From Firmicutes bacterium UBA4996 (lineage in GTDB: Bacteria > Bacillota > Limnochordia > Darwinibacteriales > Darwinibacteriaceae): a stretch of 13,329 nucleotides of DNA. The DNA is taken from contig DGYW01000047.1 in the NCBI GenBank assembly GCA_002396805.1, positions 548 through 13,876 on the forward strand, written 5' to 3'. Of the stretch, positions 6,290-12,858 are shown piece after piece (positions within the stretch are counted from its first letter, which is position 1; each line of letters starts with the position of its first letter). Below the pieces are notes generated by a model. It was not told the origin of the DNA, searched no databases, and was given only the letters and a program-made list of their open reading frames with translations. The position numbers and the translations under genes were made by a program.

Positions 6290-8350
6290 TCAGTCCTTTC
6301 CTTTTGATTTCGAGAGACTGTTGACCACAGTATTGGGGGTGGTAGCAACTTCAATATCCACTTGCTGACGAGGCGAGCAGGCTTGCAGAATGAGCTGCCT
6401 TTCTTGAATGAGTTTGACCTTAACTAGAATAGTCAGTTCTTCGTCAAAGGTTGCATCTTTCAAGAATTCACCTGTCACAGGATCAATTGTGGATGGGTTG
6501 AGCGTGACATTGTCAGTCCCTGCGATTCTAACGATGTGGCATTCTAGATCAACCAGTAAATCGGGGTCAATTGCTTCGAGTTCAAATGGGAAGCACTTTC
6601 TAAACTCCAGAGCTCTTTCGAGTCGGAAACCGAATTCCAGTGGAATCAGGGTTTGATCTGGTGTAGTGATCGTGAGTTCTTTTTGCACCATGAAGACTAC
6701 ATCAGCAAACAGCCTATTCAACTCGAAGTCCACACGGGGATCACACTCCGTAACGGTTACGGTCACAACTCCGTCAATGGTGCTTCCAGTTGGCACTCGG
6801 ATTTCTCCGATGGGGATATCAAATTCATCATCTTCTACATAAAAGATCTCGTCACAGATCACTCTATCTACCTTGACCTTCTCGCAGTGTGGTGCACGTC
6901 TGCGCAGCGGTGGTTGGGGTTGTTGCTGAATGAATACATAAATGCTTCCTGAATCTTCCCCGCCAAAGTTGGCCAGCCGAGCTCCAATGAGTAGATCTTG
7001 GGTTCCATCGTTCGTTAAGTCACCAGTCTTGATCCCGGAGCCGAAACGATCACCAGCTTCTTCACCTACCAATCTAAGATTGGCATTAGCTGCATCGCTT
7101 GGGAAGATACCGCCTCCGGCATTCAGGAACAAGTATACAGCTCCAACGTTCTCTGCGAGACCTACATCAAAGCGAGTTGCTCCTACTAGAATGTCTGGAC
7201 CATTCATTTGATCCATATTGGCAATATGGCAGCTTTGCCCAAAGAAGTCATCTGGGTTCTCTCCATCGATGCGCCAATCAGCTAGATTGGAGTTGGCTCC
7301 AAAGAATGGTGGGTTAACAGTACCGCTATTGAAGAAGATGAATAGAGCTCCTTGAGCGGGAGCACCACCAGGATCAAATTGGGGAGCACCGGCAATTAAG
7401 TCGAGATCTCCATCGCCTCCCAAGTCAGCAATGTCAATACAAGCACCAAATTGCATGCCAGCCTGCGAACCTGTAATTGTTTGGCTAGCCGTGGTAATGC
7501 TGGTAGGGAAGCTCCCAGCGCCATTGTTGAGAAAGACATAGACTGCACCTGCAGAGAGCAGAGCTACACTTGGGCTGTGCAGTGGTGAGCCCACTACTAG
7601 ATCTACAAAACCATCGTTGTTTATATCCGCAGGTAGGATGTTTACGCCAAATCCTTCGTCTGTAACGGCTCCAAAGATTGTTTGATTGGCACTTGCAGCA
7701 CTGTTTACAAAGAAGTTAGGCGCACCTAGATTAAAGAAGGTAAAGATGGCTCCTGCATCAGGGGCTGCACCAACATCGAACAAAGGTGCGCCGACAGCTA
7801 GATCAGGTCGACCATCATTATTAAAGTCAGCAGCTGCGACATAGCTTCCAAATTCGGCAAAGGCCTGATTTCCATCAATTCGCCTAGTTGCACCAGCGGC
7901 ACTAGTTGGAAAATAGTTGGGACCACCTTGATTCAAGAACACATACACACTCCCGGCATTAGTCGCGGCAAAGTCAGTTCCAGGTGCTCCAATTACTAAG
8001 TCTAGGCGTCCATCCCCATTGATATCACTGAGGGCAACGGCGGCTCCAAAGAAATCCCCAGGATTTGCACCAACAATAATAATATCTGCATTCGCTGCGC
8101 TCAAAATGGGTGAACCATCGAAACGTCCAGTTCCATCACCGAAGAAGATATAGACTTTTCCGATGTCTTCGCCGTTTTCGGCAAATCCTGCACCCACTAT
8201 GAGGTCTAGAAAACCATCATTATTTAAGTCGGCCACTTCTCCGGTTGCTCCTACGATAACCTCACCATCAACTTCAATTGAGTAAGCACCAAAACGATCT
8301 ACAGCATTTTCACCATCTATTCTCTGACTACGCACAAAGTTTAGCGCCAA
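6290..8350 (-). CDS. Seven-repeat FG-GAP beta-propeller fused to the repeated Cys-containing domain
   Basis: A 686-residue two-part protein. Residues 9-475 hold seven FG-GAP repeats of about 65 residues, each with an FG near its start, a calcium loop and a GS/GAVYVF-like strand. The calcium loops are at 41-49, 109-117, 175-183, 242-250, 309-317 and 444-452 (DxNxDGxxD-like); the sixth (378-386, NMDQMNGPD) is degenerate. Seven repeats are what a closed integrin-alpha-type propeller needs. A Gln/Pro and Arg linker (475-487) leads to the C-terminal domain (488 to about 672), about three quarters identical by hand alignment to the protein at 8383-8958. There is no signal peptide, unusual for FG-GAP proteins and consistent with assembly on the forespore from the mother cell. 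The TTG start has AAAGGAG nine bases upstream. The gene sits 32 bases after 8383-8958 and is coupled to 5763-6284. A surface or adhesive spore role is inference. Confidence 0.9.
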   Translation of the reverse strand: MALNFVRSQRIDGENAVDRFGAYSIEVDGEVIVGATGEVADLNNDGFLDLIVGAGFAENGEDIGKVYIFFGDGTGRFDGSPILSAANADIIIVGANPGDFFGAAVALSDINGDGRLDLVIGAPGTDFAATNAGSVYVFLNQGGPNYFPTSAAGATRRIDGNQAFAEFGSYVAAADFNNDGRPDLAVGAPLFDVGAAPDAGAIFTFFNLGAPNFFVNSAASANQTIFGAVTDEGFGVNILPADINNDGFVDLVVGSPLHSPSVALLSAGAVYVFLNNGAGSFPTSITTASQTITGSQAGMQFGACIDIADLGGDGDLDLIAGAPQFDPGGAPAQGALFIFFNSGTVNPPFFGANSNLADWRIDGENPDDFFGQSCHIANMDQMNGPDILVGATRFDVGLAENVGAVYLFLNAGGGIFPSDAANANLRLVGEEAGDRFGSGIKTGDLTNDGTQDLLIGARLANFGGEDSGSIYVFIQQQPQPPLRRRAPHCEKVKVDRVICDEIFYVEDDEFDIPIGEIRVPTGSTIDGVVTVTVTECDPRVDFELNRLFADVVFMVQKELTITTPDQTLIPLEFGFRLERALEFRKCFPFELEAIDPDLLVDLECHIVRIAGTDNVTLNPSTIDPVTGEFLKDATFDEELTILVKVKLIQERQLILQACSPRQQVDIEVATTPNTVVNSLSKSKGKD

Positions 8351-8382
8351 GTTGTTTCACTCCTTTCTTTTTGGTTTCGGCC

Positions 8383-8958
8383 TTACACGCCCGGACCATT
8401 TTCAGTTGTGACATTAATATTCACTCCATGCCGAGGATCGCAGAGAGCCATAATCAACTGCCGTTCTTGGACTAGTTTTAGCTTCAGTTGAATTGTTAGT
8501 TCTTCATCAAAGGTGGCGTCCTTAAGGAGTTCGCCTGTGACTGGGTCAACAGTAGAAGGGGTGAGAGTCACGATGTCGGTCCCTGTCACGAACACCACAT
8601 AGCATTCTAGGTCCAGAAGGAAATCGGGATCAATAGCTTCGAGTTCTAAGGGGAACAGTTTCCGGTATTCTAGTGTCCGCTCTAACCTGAAACCAAACTC
8701 TAGGGGAATCAGTTCGCCTCCAGGTGTGGTAATGGTTAGCTCCTTTTGAATCATGAACACAACGTCTGCAAAGACCCTGTTGAGGATCAAGTCAATTCGC
8801 GGATCGCATTCTAGGACCGTTACGGTTACAGTACCGTCGATGGTGCTGCCAGGGGGAACCCGAATCTCTCCAACTGGAATATCGAACTCGTCATCTTCGA
8901 TATAGAAGATCTCGTCAGCGATCACCCGAGGCACCTTAATTTTTTCGCAAAAACCCAT
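8383..8958 (-). CDS. Paralog 2 of the repeated Cys-containing domain, putative spore coat protein
   Basis: A 191-residue single-domain protein beginning MGFCEKIKVPRVIADEIF. It is the closest relative of the C-terminal domain of the neighbouring FG-GAP protein, with shared stretches such as GSTIDG, FADVVFM, QKELTITTP, IPLEFGFRLER and LKDATFDEELTI. Both carry an insertion (PSTVDPVTGE-like) that the 5763 and 9403 paralogs lack. Unlike the other three copies it has Ala for Cys at position 14 and Leu for Cys in the FRKC motif, and keeps the other four cysteines. There is no signal peptide. The ATG has AAAGGAG upstream with a 10-base gap. It is the first gene of a three-gene transcript (8958 to 5763) behind the putative promoter at 9011-9060. 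The structural coat role is inferred from domain character and promoter type. Confidence 0.83.
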   Translation of the reverse strand: MGFCEKIKVPRVIADEIFYIEDDEFDIPVGEIRVPPGSTIDGTVTVTVLECDPRIDLILNRVFADVVFMIQKELTITTPGGELIPLEFGFRLERTLEYRKLFPLELEAIDPDFLLDLECYVVFVTGTDIVTLTPSTVDPVTGELLKDATFDEELTIQLKLKLVQERQLIMALCDPRHGVNINVTTENGPGV

Positions 8959-9010
8959 GGTTGCATTGCTCCTTTCTTTACTTGCCCAGCGACATGAGCT
9001 GGTCTGCTAT

Positions 9011-9060
9011 ATACATATTAGGCGTCCACCAATTGGGAATGAGAAGAGGTTCCTGTTTTC
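9011..9060 (-). promoter_or_regulatory. Putative GerE-like box and sporulation-type -10 (copy 1)
   Basis: On the minus strand GAAAACAGGAACC (9060-9048) is followed after exactly 28 bases by AATATGTAT (9019-9011). The same box and spacing occur twice more in this block. The box fits the Bacillus subtilis GerE consensus RWWTRGGYNNYY at 8 of 10 informative positions; the -10 is close to the CATA of sigma-E/sigma-K promoters. The start codon lies about 50 bases downstream of the -10. No convincing -35 is seen, as expected of an activator-dependent promoter. Confidence 0.5.
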
Positions 9061-9094
9061 AAAAGAAAACTGCCCAAGAATTTCTTAGGCAGTT
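9061..9094 (-). terminator. Terminator of the small membrane-protein gene
   Basis: On the minus strand AACTGCCTAAGA (9094-9083), a three-base loop and TCTTGGGCAGTT (9079-9068; one T-G pair) form a 12-base stem followed by a T-rich run (TTCTTTT). The stem includes part of the TAA stop of the 9093-9344 gene, and the copy 1 promoter box starts right after it. Confidence 0.78.
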
Positions 9095-9344
9095 AATCCT
9101 TGTCACGTGAATCATGGGGAAAACTAGAAACGGGAAACTGAGTTTGGGCAATTCCCCCTTTAGGAACTGTTGTACCACTTGTGGGAACTCTTCTTTTCTG
9201 CTGGGAAGGGGCGGGGGGAGGGCTAGTTTGCTTGGAACTAAGCTTTCTTCGCCGTGTCCCCAAGAAGAAAGCTGTGAGAACAAGACCGCTCAATACTCCG
9301 AAGCCCACCAATCCAAGGAGAATACCAACGACTAAGTCACTCAT
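9093..9344 (-). CDS. Small single-TM protein with basic, Pro-rich tail, unknown function
   Basis: An 83-residue protein starting MSDLVVGILLG. Residues 4-28 form one hydrophobic helix rich in Gly and Leu, followed directly by GTRRRKLSSK and a Pro/Ser/Thr/Gln-rich tail (PPPAPSQQKRRVPTS). The Arg cluster after the helix predicts the tail in the cytosol, with the N-terminus outside or in the intermembrane space. ATG 9344 is chosen over the ATG two codons upstream because GGCGGAG then sits eight bases away. Its own promoter-like element (9369-9418), of the same type as those of its neighbours, and a strong terminator at its stop support a real, separately transcribed gene. I do not recognise a family; the position suggests a late mother-cell function. 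Confidence 0.7.
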   Translation of the reverse strand: MSDLVVGILLGLVGFGVLSGLVLTAFFLGTRRRKLSSKQTSPPPAPSQQKRRVPTSGTTVPKGGIAQTQFPVSSFPHDSRDKD

Positions 9345-9368
9345 GAGCATCACTCCGCCTGTTTTTCT

Positions 9369-9418
9369 ATTCTTATGAGCGAACACGATAGTTGCAATGG
9401 GTTCAGATTCCTATTTTC
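9369..9418 (-). promoter_or_regulatory. Putative GerE-like box and sporulation-type -10 (copy 3)
   Basis: On the minus strand GAAAATAGGAATC (9418-9406), then exactly 28 bases, then CATAAGAAT (9377-9369). The box fits RWWTRGGYNNYY at 9 of 10 informative positions and lies in the last codons of the upstream paralog gene (9403-9921). The ATG of the small membrane protein is about 25 bases downstream of the -10. Confidence 0.5.
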
Positions 9419-9921
9419 AACGGAACTTCCTCACAAGGAATAGCATAAGGAGGGCAGAGGGCAATTTGGAGTTGGCTTTCCCGGAGCAATCTCGCGTCGA
9501 TCATGATTTCCAAGCGTTGGTCAAAGGTGCGATCCGCGTTGAGGGTTAGCTGATTGCTACCAAACACGGAAGTAATCTGGCAGTCTAATTCTCCGACGAT
9601 TTCTTCGAAATCAACGATTTGGTCACAGCTTGTCAGGGGAGCAAATTCCTGAAAGCGAAAGCCAAATTCAAGGGGGAAGCGTGCGCCTTGCGGAGTAGTG
9701 AGGTATAGTTCTTCTTGGACAAAAAGGGAGATTTGCAGGCCTAACACTCCATCCTTGAGTAGAGGTGTGCAGTCTAGCACGCTGACAAATGTTTGTCCAG
9801 ATAGTTCACTACCGGCAGGAACAGGAATAGTTCCAATGGTTACATTCCGATCAAGGCGAGATACGGTTACCGTTTCTTCGCAAAGCACCTGATTGATCAA
9901 GGCTTTTGTACATAAACCCAT
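9403..9921 (-). CDS. Paralog 3 (divergent) of the repeated Cys-containing domain, putative spore coat protein
   Basis: A 172-residue protein starting MGLCTKALINQVLCEETVTV. It is the most divergent of the four copies but keeps the signature order: MGxC, Cys14, VPAGSELSG, VLDC, VQEELYLTTPQG, FPLEFGFRFQ, the Cys in LTSCD, LDCQIT, TFDQRLEIMI, ESQLQIALCPP. All six family cysteines are present, and one extra appears near the end (IPCEEV). There is no signal peptide or TM. The ATG has AAAGGGA about 10 bases upstream, and the putative sporulation promoter at 9950-9999 lies just beyond. The end of the gene overlaps the promoter box of the next gene. A structural role in the spore envelope is inferred, as for its paralogs. 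Confidence 0.8.
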   Translation of the reverse strand: MGLCTKALINQVLCEETVTVSRLDRNVTIGTIPVPAGSELSGQTFVSVLDCTPLLKDGVLGLQISLFVQEELYLTTPQGARFPLEFGFRFQEFAPLTSCDQIVDFEEIVGELDCQITSVFGSNQLTLNADRTFDQRLEIMIDARLLRESQLQIALCPPYAIPCEEVPLKIGI

Positions 9922-9949
9922 AGCGTCACTTCCCTTTGTAGGTTAGTAA

Positions 9950-9999
9950 TACTATATGTTGGGGAGCGGAGGCTGCCATAAGCGGGGGTTCCTATTTTC
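9950..9999 (-). promoter_or_regulatory. Putative GerE-like box and sigma-K-type -10 (copy 2)
   Basis: On the minus strand GAAAATAGGAACC (9999-9987), exactly 28 bases, then CATATAGTA (9958-9950), which matches the sigma-K -10 pattern CATANNNTA perfectly. The box fits the GerE consensus at 9 of 10 informative positions and includes the TAG stop of the ATP-grasp gene. The ATG is about 29 bases downstream of the -10. Confidence 0.55.
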
Positions 10000-10990
10000 T
10001 TTGAGTAGCTAAAAAGTAAGCATATTCTAGAGGAAAACGGTAGAGCTTTTGCAGTGTTGGTGGATGTTTGAGGAATATGAACGGTTCTTTCGCAGGTAAA
10101 CCATTTACTTCAATGATCCAGGGTTTCTCTTGGTCATCCACCATGAAATCTACGCTGATTTCGCCTAAGTGCCCGATCTCTCCATGGAGAATCTGGGCAG
10201 TCTGTAGACTAATCTCCTCTAGTTCATCCTTGAGGGTGCTTGAAATGAGCTGCTCTACAGGGACAATGGTTTTGCAGATATTGGTGACGAAATAGTCTCT
10301 CAAGGCTACTCTACTTAATGTTCCCGTAACGTTCCATTGTCCTAAGGAGCCTCTTTGCACTAGATACCTCAAATCAAAAACTCGTTCCTCCGAGGAGTCA
10401 CTAACAATAAATTCTTGGAGCAGCCAGCGGGACTTGCGAAATTGAGTGAGCAAGTGTTTTTTTGCTTCTCTCTCGTCTGTAAAGGTGAGTAGGGGTTTGT
10501 TGGAACTTTGCAGTAACTGCCAGGAGGACTTGTCTGGTTTGAGTAAAAAAACCCCATGACCCTGATGGCCATAGCGGGGCTTGATGATCATCGGACGATT
10601 ATCTTGGATCAAAGAGGGGATTGCCTGCCAAGTGTAGAGCCTAGTTTTTGGTACAAACTGTCCTAAGGGACTGTGCTGCAGGATTTGGGCCACCTTCCAC
10701 TTGTCCAATTGGGTGACGGTGTTAAACACCCGCGCTGATCCTATTCTTTCTTCGAGTCTCTGTGCGAACGTAGGGTCTCGAGTGTAGACTTGATTATAAA
10801 CCGCCTGGGGTAAGGGAAGTAGCTGAGGAATCCAATTCTCGTTTCTAAGTATCAGGACATGCATGTGGGATTCAAAGCGTAGGAGGTCCGCAGGTGAGAA
10901 AATGAATAGATCCAAGAATGGTACCTGCTTGAATCTTGGGTAGTGGGGGGGATTTTTCTGGCTTTGCAGTATGCCAATTAAGGGAATCAT
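9992..10990 (-). CDS. YheC/YheD-type ATP-grasp protein (spore coat-associated family)
   Basis: A 332-residue ATP-grasp enzyme. Members of this family form amide-type bonds using ATP; the YheC/YheD group is found in spore formers and associated with the coat, and its substrate is not known to me. Landmarks: FNTVTQLDKWKVAQIL (89-104), nucleotide-binding IIKPRYGHQGHGV (135-147, Lys137), LLQEFI (190-195), DLRYLVQR (206-213) and the metal-binding end GEISVDFMVDD...WIIEVNG (276-297; D281, E294, N296). The catalytic residues look complete. The N-terminal 90 residues form the family's variable domain. The ATG at 10990 has GAGGAG eight bases upstream. A possible sigma-K-like promoter lies at 11019-11046. 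No terminator separates it from the 9403-9921 gene, so it may be partly co-transcribed with the coat-like block. Confidence 0.87.
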   Translation of the reverse strand: MIPLIGILQSQKNPPHYPRFKQVPFLDLFIFSPADLLRFESHMHVLILRNENWIPQLLPLPQAVYNQVYTRDPTFAQRLEERIGSARVFNTVTQLDKWKVAQILQHSPLGQFVPKTRLYTWQAIPSLIQDNRPMIIKPRYGHQGHGVFLLKPDKSSWQLLQSSNKPLLTFTDEREAKKHLLTQFRKSRWLLQEFIVSDSSEERVFDLRYLVQRGSLGQWNVTGTLSRVALRDYFVTNICKTIVPVEQLISSTLKDELEEISLQTAQILHGEIGHLGEISVDFMVDDQEKPWIIEVNGLPAKEPFIFLKHPPTLQKLYRFPLEYAYFLATQRK

Positions 10991-11018
10991 GGGTTCACTC
11001 CTCGAGCAAGCGTCTTAT

Positions 11019-11046
11019 TACTCTATTCCCCCTTCACCTAAATGTG
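11019..11046 (-). promoter_or_regulatory. Possible sigma-K-like promoter of the ATP-grasp gene
   Basis: On the minus strand CAC (11046-11044), 16 bases, then AATAGAGTA (11027-11019). This fits the sigma-K pattern mAC-N16/17-CATANNNTA except for the first base of the -10. It lies about 30 bases before the ATG and just past the thrS terminator. The motif is short and could be chance. Confidence 0.33.
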
Positions 11047-11050
11047 AATC

Positions 11051-11084
11051 AAAAAAAGACTGCTAGGCGCATCACCTAGCAGTC
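11051..11084 (-). terminator. Intrinsic terminator of thrS
   Basis: On the minus strand GACTGCTAGG (11084-11075), a 7-base loop and CCTAGCAGTC (11067-11058) form a perfect 10-base stem followed by seven T (11057-11051). It begins 12 bases after the thrS stop. Confidence 0.93.
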
Positions 11085-11096
11085 GTGGTTGTAAGA

Positions 11097-12830
11097 TTAC
11101 TTGTTTTCTCTTTGAGCAATTTCTTCTGTGATCTTAACCAAGAAGGTTTCGAGTTTTTGGGAGCCTAAGTCTCCTTCACGGCGATGTCTTACCGAGATTT
11201 CACCGGCCTCTTGTTCCTTTTCACCGACAATGAGCATGTAGGGAATCTGTTGGAGTTGGGCTTCACGAATCTTCTTACCCATCTTTTCTGCTCTGCGGTC
11301 CACCTCGACCCGGATGCCGCCGTCAAACAAGGTTTTGGCCACTTCTTCAGCATACTCTAGATAACCATCACCAACTGGAATCACTTGCACTTGCACAGGA
11401 GCTAGCCAAGTGGGGAAGGCTCCAGCAAAGTGTTCGGTTAAAATGGCGATGAAGCGCTCGAGACTTCCGTAGATCACCCGGTGAATCATGACAGGACGTT
11501 TCCTTTGGTCATGTTCATCAATATAGGTGAGGTCAAATCGTTCAGGCATGGCAAAGTCTAGCTGAACAGTACCGCATTGCCAAGTGCGCCCGATGCTGTC
11601 CTCGAGGTGAAAATCGATTTTGGGTCCGTAAAAGGCACCATCACCTTCGTTGACCACGTAGTCGAGTTCCTTCGCCTCTAGCGCAATGCGGAGTGCTTCA
11701 ATAGCTTCTTCCCAAATAGCATCATCGCCAATGGCGTTCTCAGGCTTCGTGGACAGCTCAACATGATATTTAAAGCCAAACACCTTATAAACTGCGTCCA
11801 CAAAGTCGATTACTTCTTCCATTTCCTCCTGGATCTGGGAAGGTAACATGAAGATGTGGGCGTCATCTTGAGTAAATGAACGCACGCGCATCAATCCATG
11901 GAGGGTACCAGACAATTCATGTCGATGCACCAGCCCCAGTTCAGCCATGCGAATGGGTAAATCACGATAGGAATGGAGTTTACGCCTGTACAGTAGCATG
12001 CTTCCAGGGCAGTTCATGGGTTTGATGGCAAAGTTTTGCTCATCAATTTGGGAAAAATACATGTTATCCCGGTAGTTCTCCCAGTGTCCTGAGCGATGCC
12101 AGAGATCTTCGTGGAGCATGATGGGAGTCTTGACCTCAACATAACCACGTTTACGGTGCTCTTCACGCCAATATTCTTCTAGGGCATTGCGTAGCACCAT
12201 GCCTTTGGGATGGAAGAAGGGGAAACCTGGTCCTTCTTCTTGGAGGCTGAACAGGTCAAGTTGTCTGCCTAATACCCTATGGTCTCGCTTTGCAGCCTCT
12301 TCAAGCATCCTGAGATGTTCTCTGAGAGCTTTACCATTGAGAAACGCAGTGCCATAAATCCGCTGTAGCATAGGGCGCTTGGAGTCTCCTCTCCAGTAGG
12401 CACCGGCAATGTTCTGCAATTTAAAGAACTTTACTTTGGAAGTGCTTTCCAGATGGGGACCACGACAGAGATCCACGAATTCACCTTGGCGATAAAGGCT
12501 AACCTCAGGGTCTAACCCCTCCAAAAGCTCTAATTTGTAATCTTGGTTTTGCTCAGCAAACATTTTGACAGCGTCAGCATTACTGATCTCTTCCCGAATA
12601 ATGGGCAAGTCTTCCGCAACGATTTTCTCCATCTCAGCCTCAATCAACTGCAAATCTTCAGGAGTAAATCTGTGATCGAGATCAAAGTCGTAATAGAACC
12701 CATTTTTGATTACAGGTCCAATGGCGATTTTTGCCTCAGGCCATAGCCTTAGGACCGCTTGAGCCATAATGTGTGCGGTTGTATGGCGCAAGACCTCCTC
12801 TTGATTAACTAATTCCATGTTTTCGTTCAC
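11097..12830 (-). CDS. thrS: Threonyl-tRNA synthetase lacking the TGS domain
   Basis: Charges tRNA-Thr with threonine in the cytosol. The 577 residues compare with about 640 for the common form; the missing part is the N-terminal TGS domain. The editing domain is present (H16/H20 in HTTAHIMAQAV, C122 and H126 in LCRGPHL). So are the class II catalytic core with zinc ligands C274 (MNCPG), H325 (DDAHIF) and H450 (VMIHR), motif 2 around R303 and motif 3 GSLERF, and the C-terminal anticodon-binding domain (about 475-577). The frame also offers TTG at 12836, but GTG 12830 is preferred because AAAGGAG then lies nine bases upstream rather than three. The region before it is the T-box terminator, so the short N-terminus is not a frameshift artefact. 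Expression is expected to rise on threonine starvation through the T-box. Confidence 0.96.
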   Translation of the reverse strand: MNENMELVNQEEVLRHTTAHIMAQAVLRLWPEAKIAIGPVIKNGFYYDFDLDHRFTPEDLQLIEAEMEKIVAEDLPIIREEISNADAVKMFAEQNQDYKLELLEGLDPEVSLYRQGEFVDLCRGPHLESTSKVKFFKLQNIAGAYWRGDSKRPMLQRIYGTAFLNGKALREHLRMLEEAAKRDHRVLGRQLDLFSLQEEGPGFPFFHPKGMVLRNALEEYWREEHRKRGYVEVKTPIMLHEDLWHRSGHWENYRDNMYFSQIDEQNFAIKPMNCPGSMLLYRRKLHSYRDLPIRMAELGLVHRHELSGTLHGLMRVRSFTQDDAHIFMLPSQIQEEMEEVIDFVDAVYKVFGFKYHVELSTKPENAIGDDAIWEEAIEALRIALEAKELDYVVNEGDGAFYGPKIDFHLEDSIGRTWQCGTVQLDFAMPERFDLTYIDEHDQRKRPVMIHRVIYGSLERFIAILTEHFAGAFPTWLAPVQVQVIPVGDGYLEYAEEVAKTLFDGGIRVEVDRRAEKMGKKIREAQLQQIPYMLIVGEKEQEAGEISVRHRREGDLGSQKLETFLVKITEEIAQRENK

Positions 12831-12858
12831 GACCAACCGCTCCTTTCTTTTTGTGTAT

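Noticed and set aside
6408..7317. Several plus-strand reading frames opposite the FG-GAP gene
   Set aside because: All are shadows of the well-supported FG-GAP and Cys-domain frame; the products are Ser/Pro-rich without recognisable domains or ribosome sites.
9059..9283. Minus-strand 74-residue frame overlapping the small membrane protein
   Set aside because: It overlaps the better frame 9093-9344, which has a ribosome site and TM helix, and it runs through the terminator hairpin.
9041..9999. GGAACC boxes read as -35 elements of an ECF sigma factor
   Set aside because: At the normal 16-17 base spacing no shared -10 appears, whereas the MATA element at 28 bases is shared by all three; an activator site upstream of a sporulation promoter fits better.
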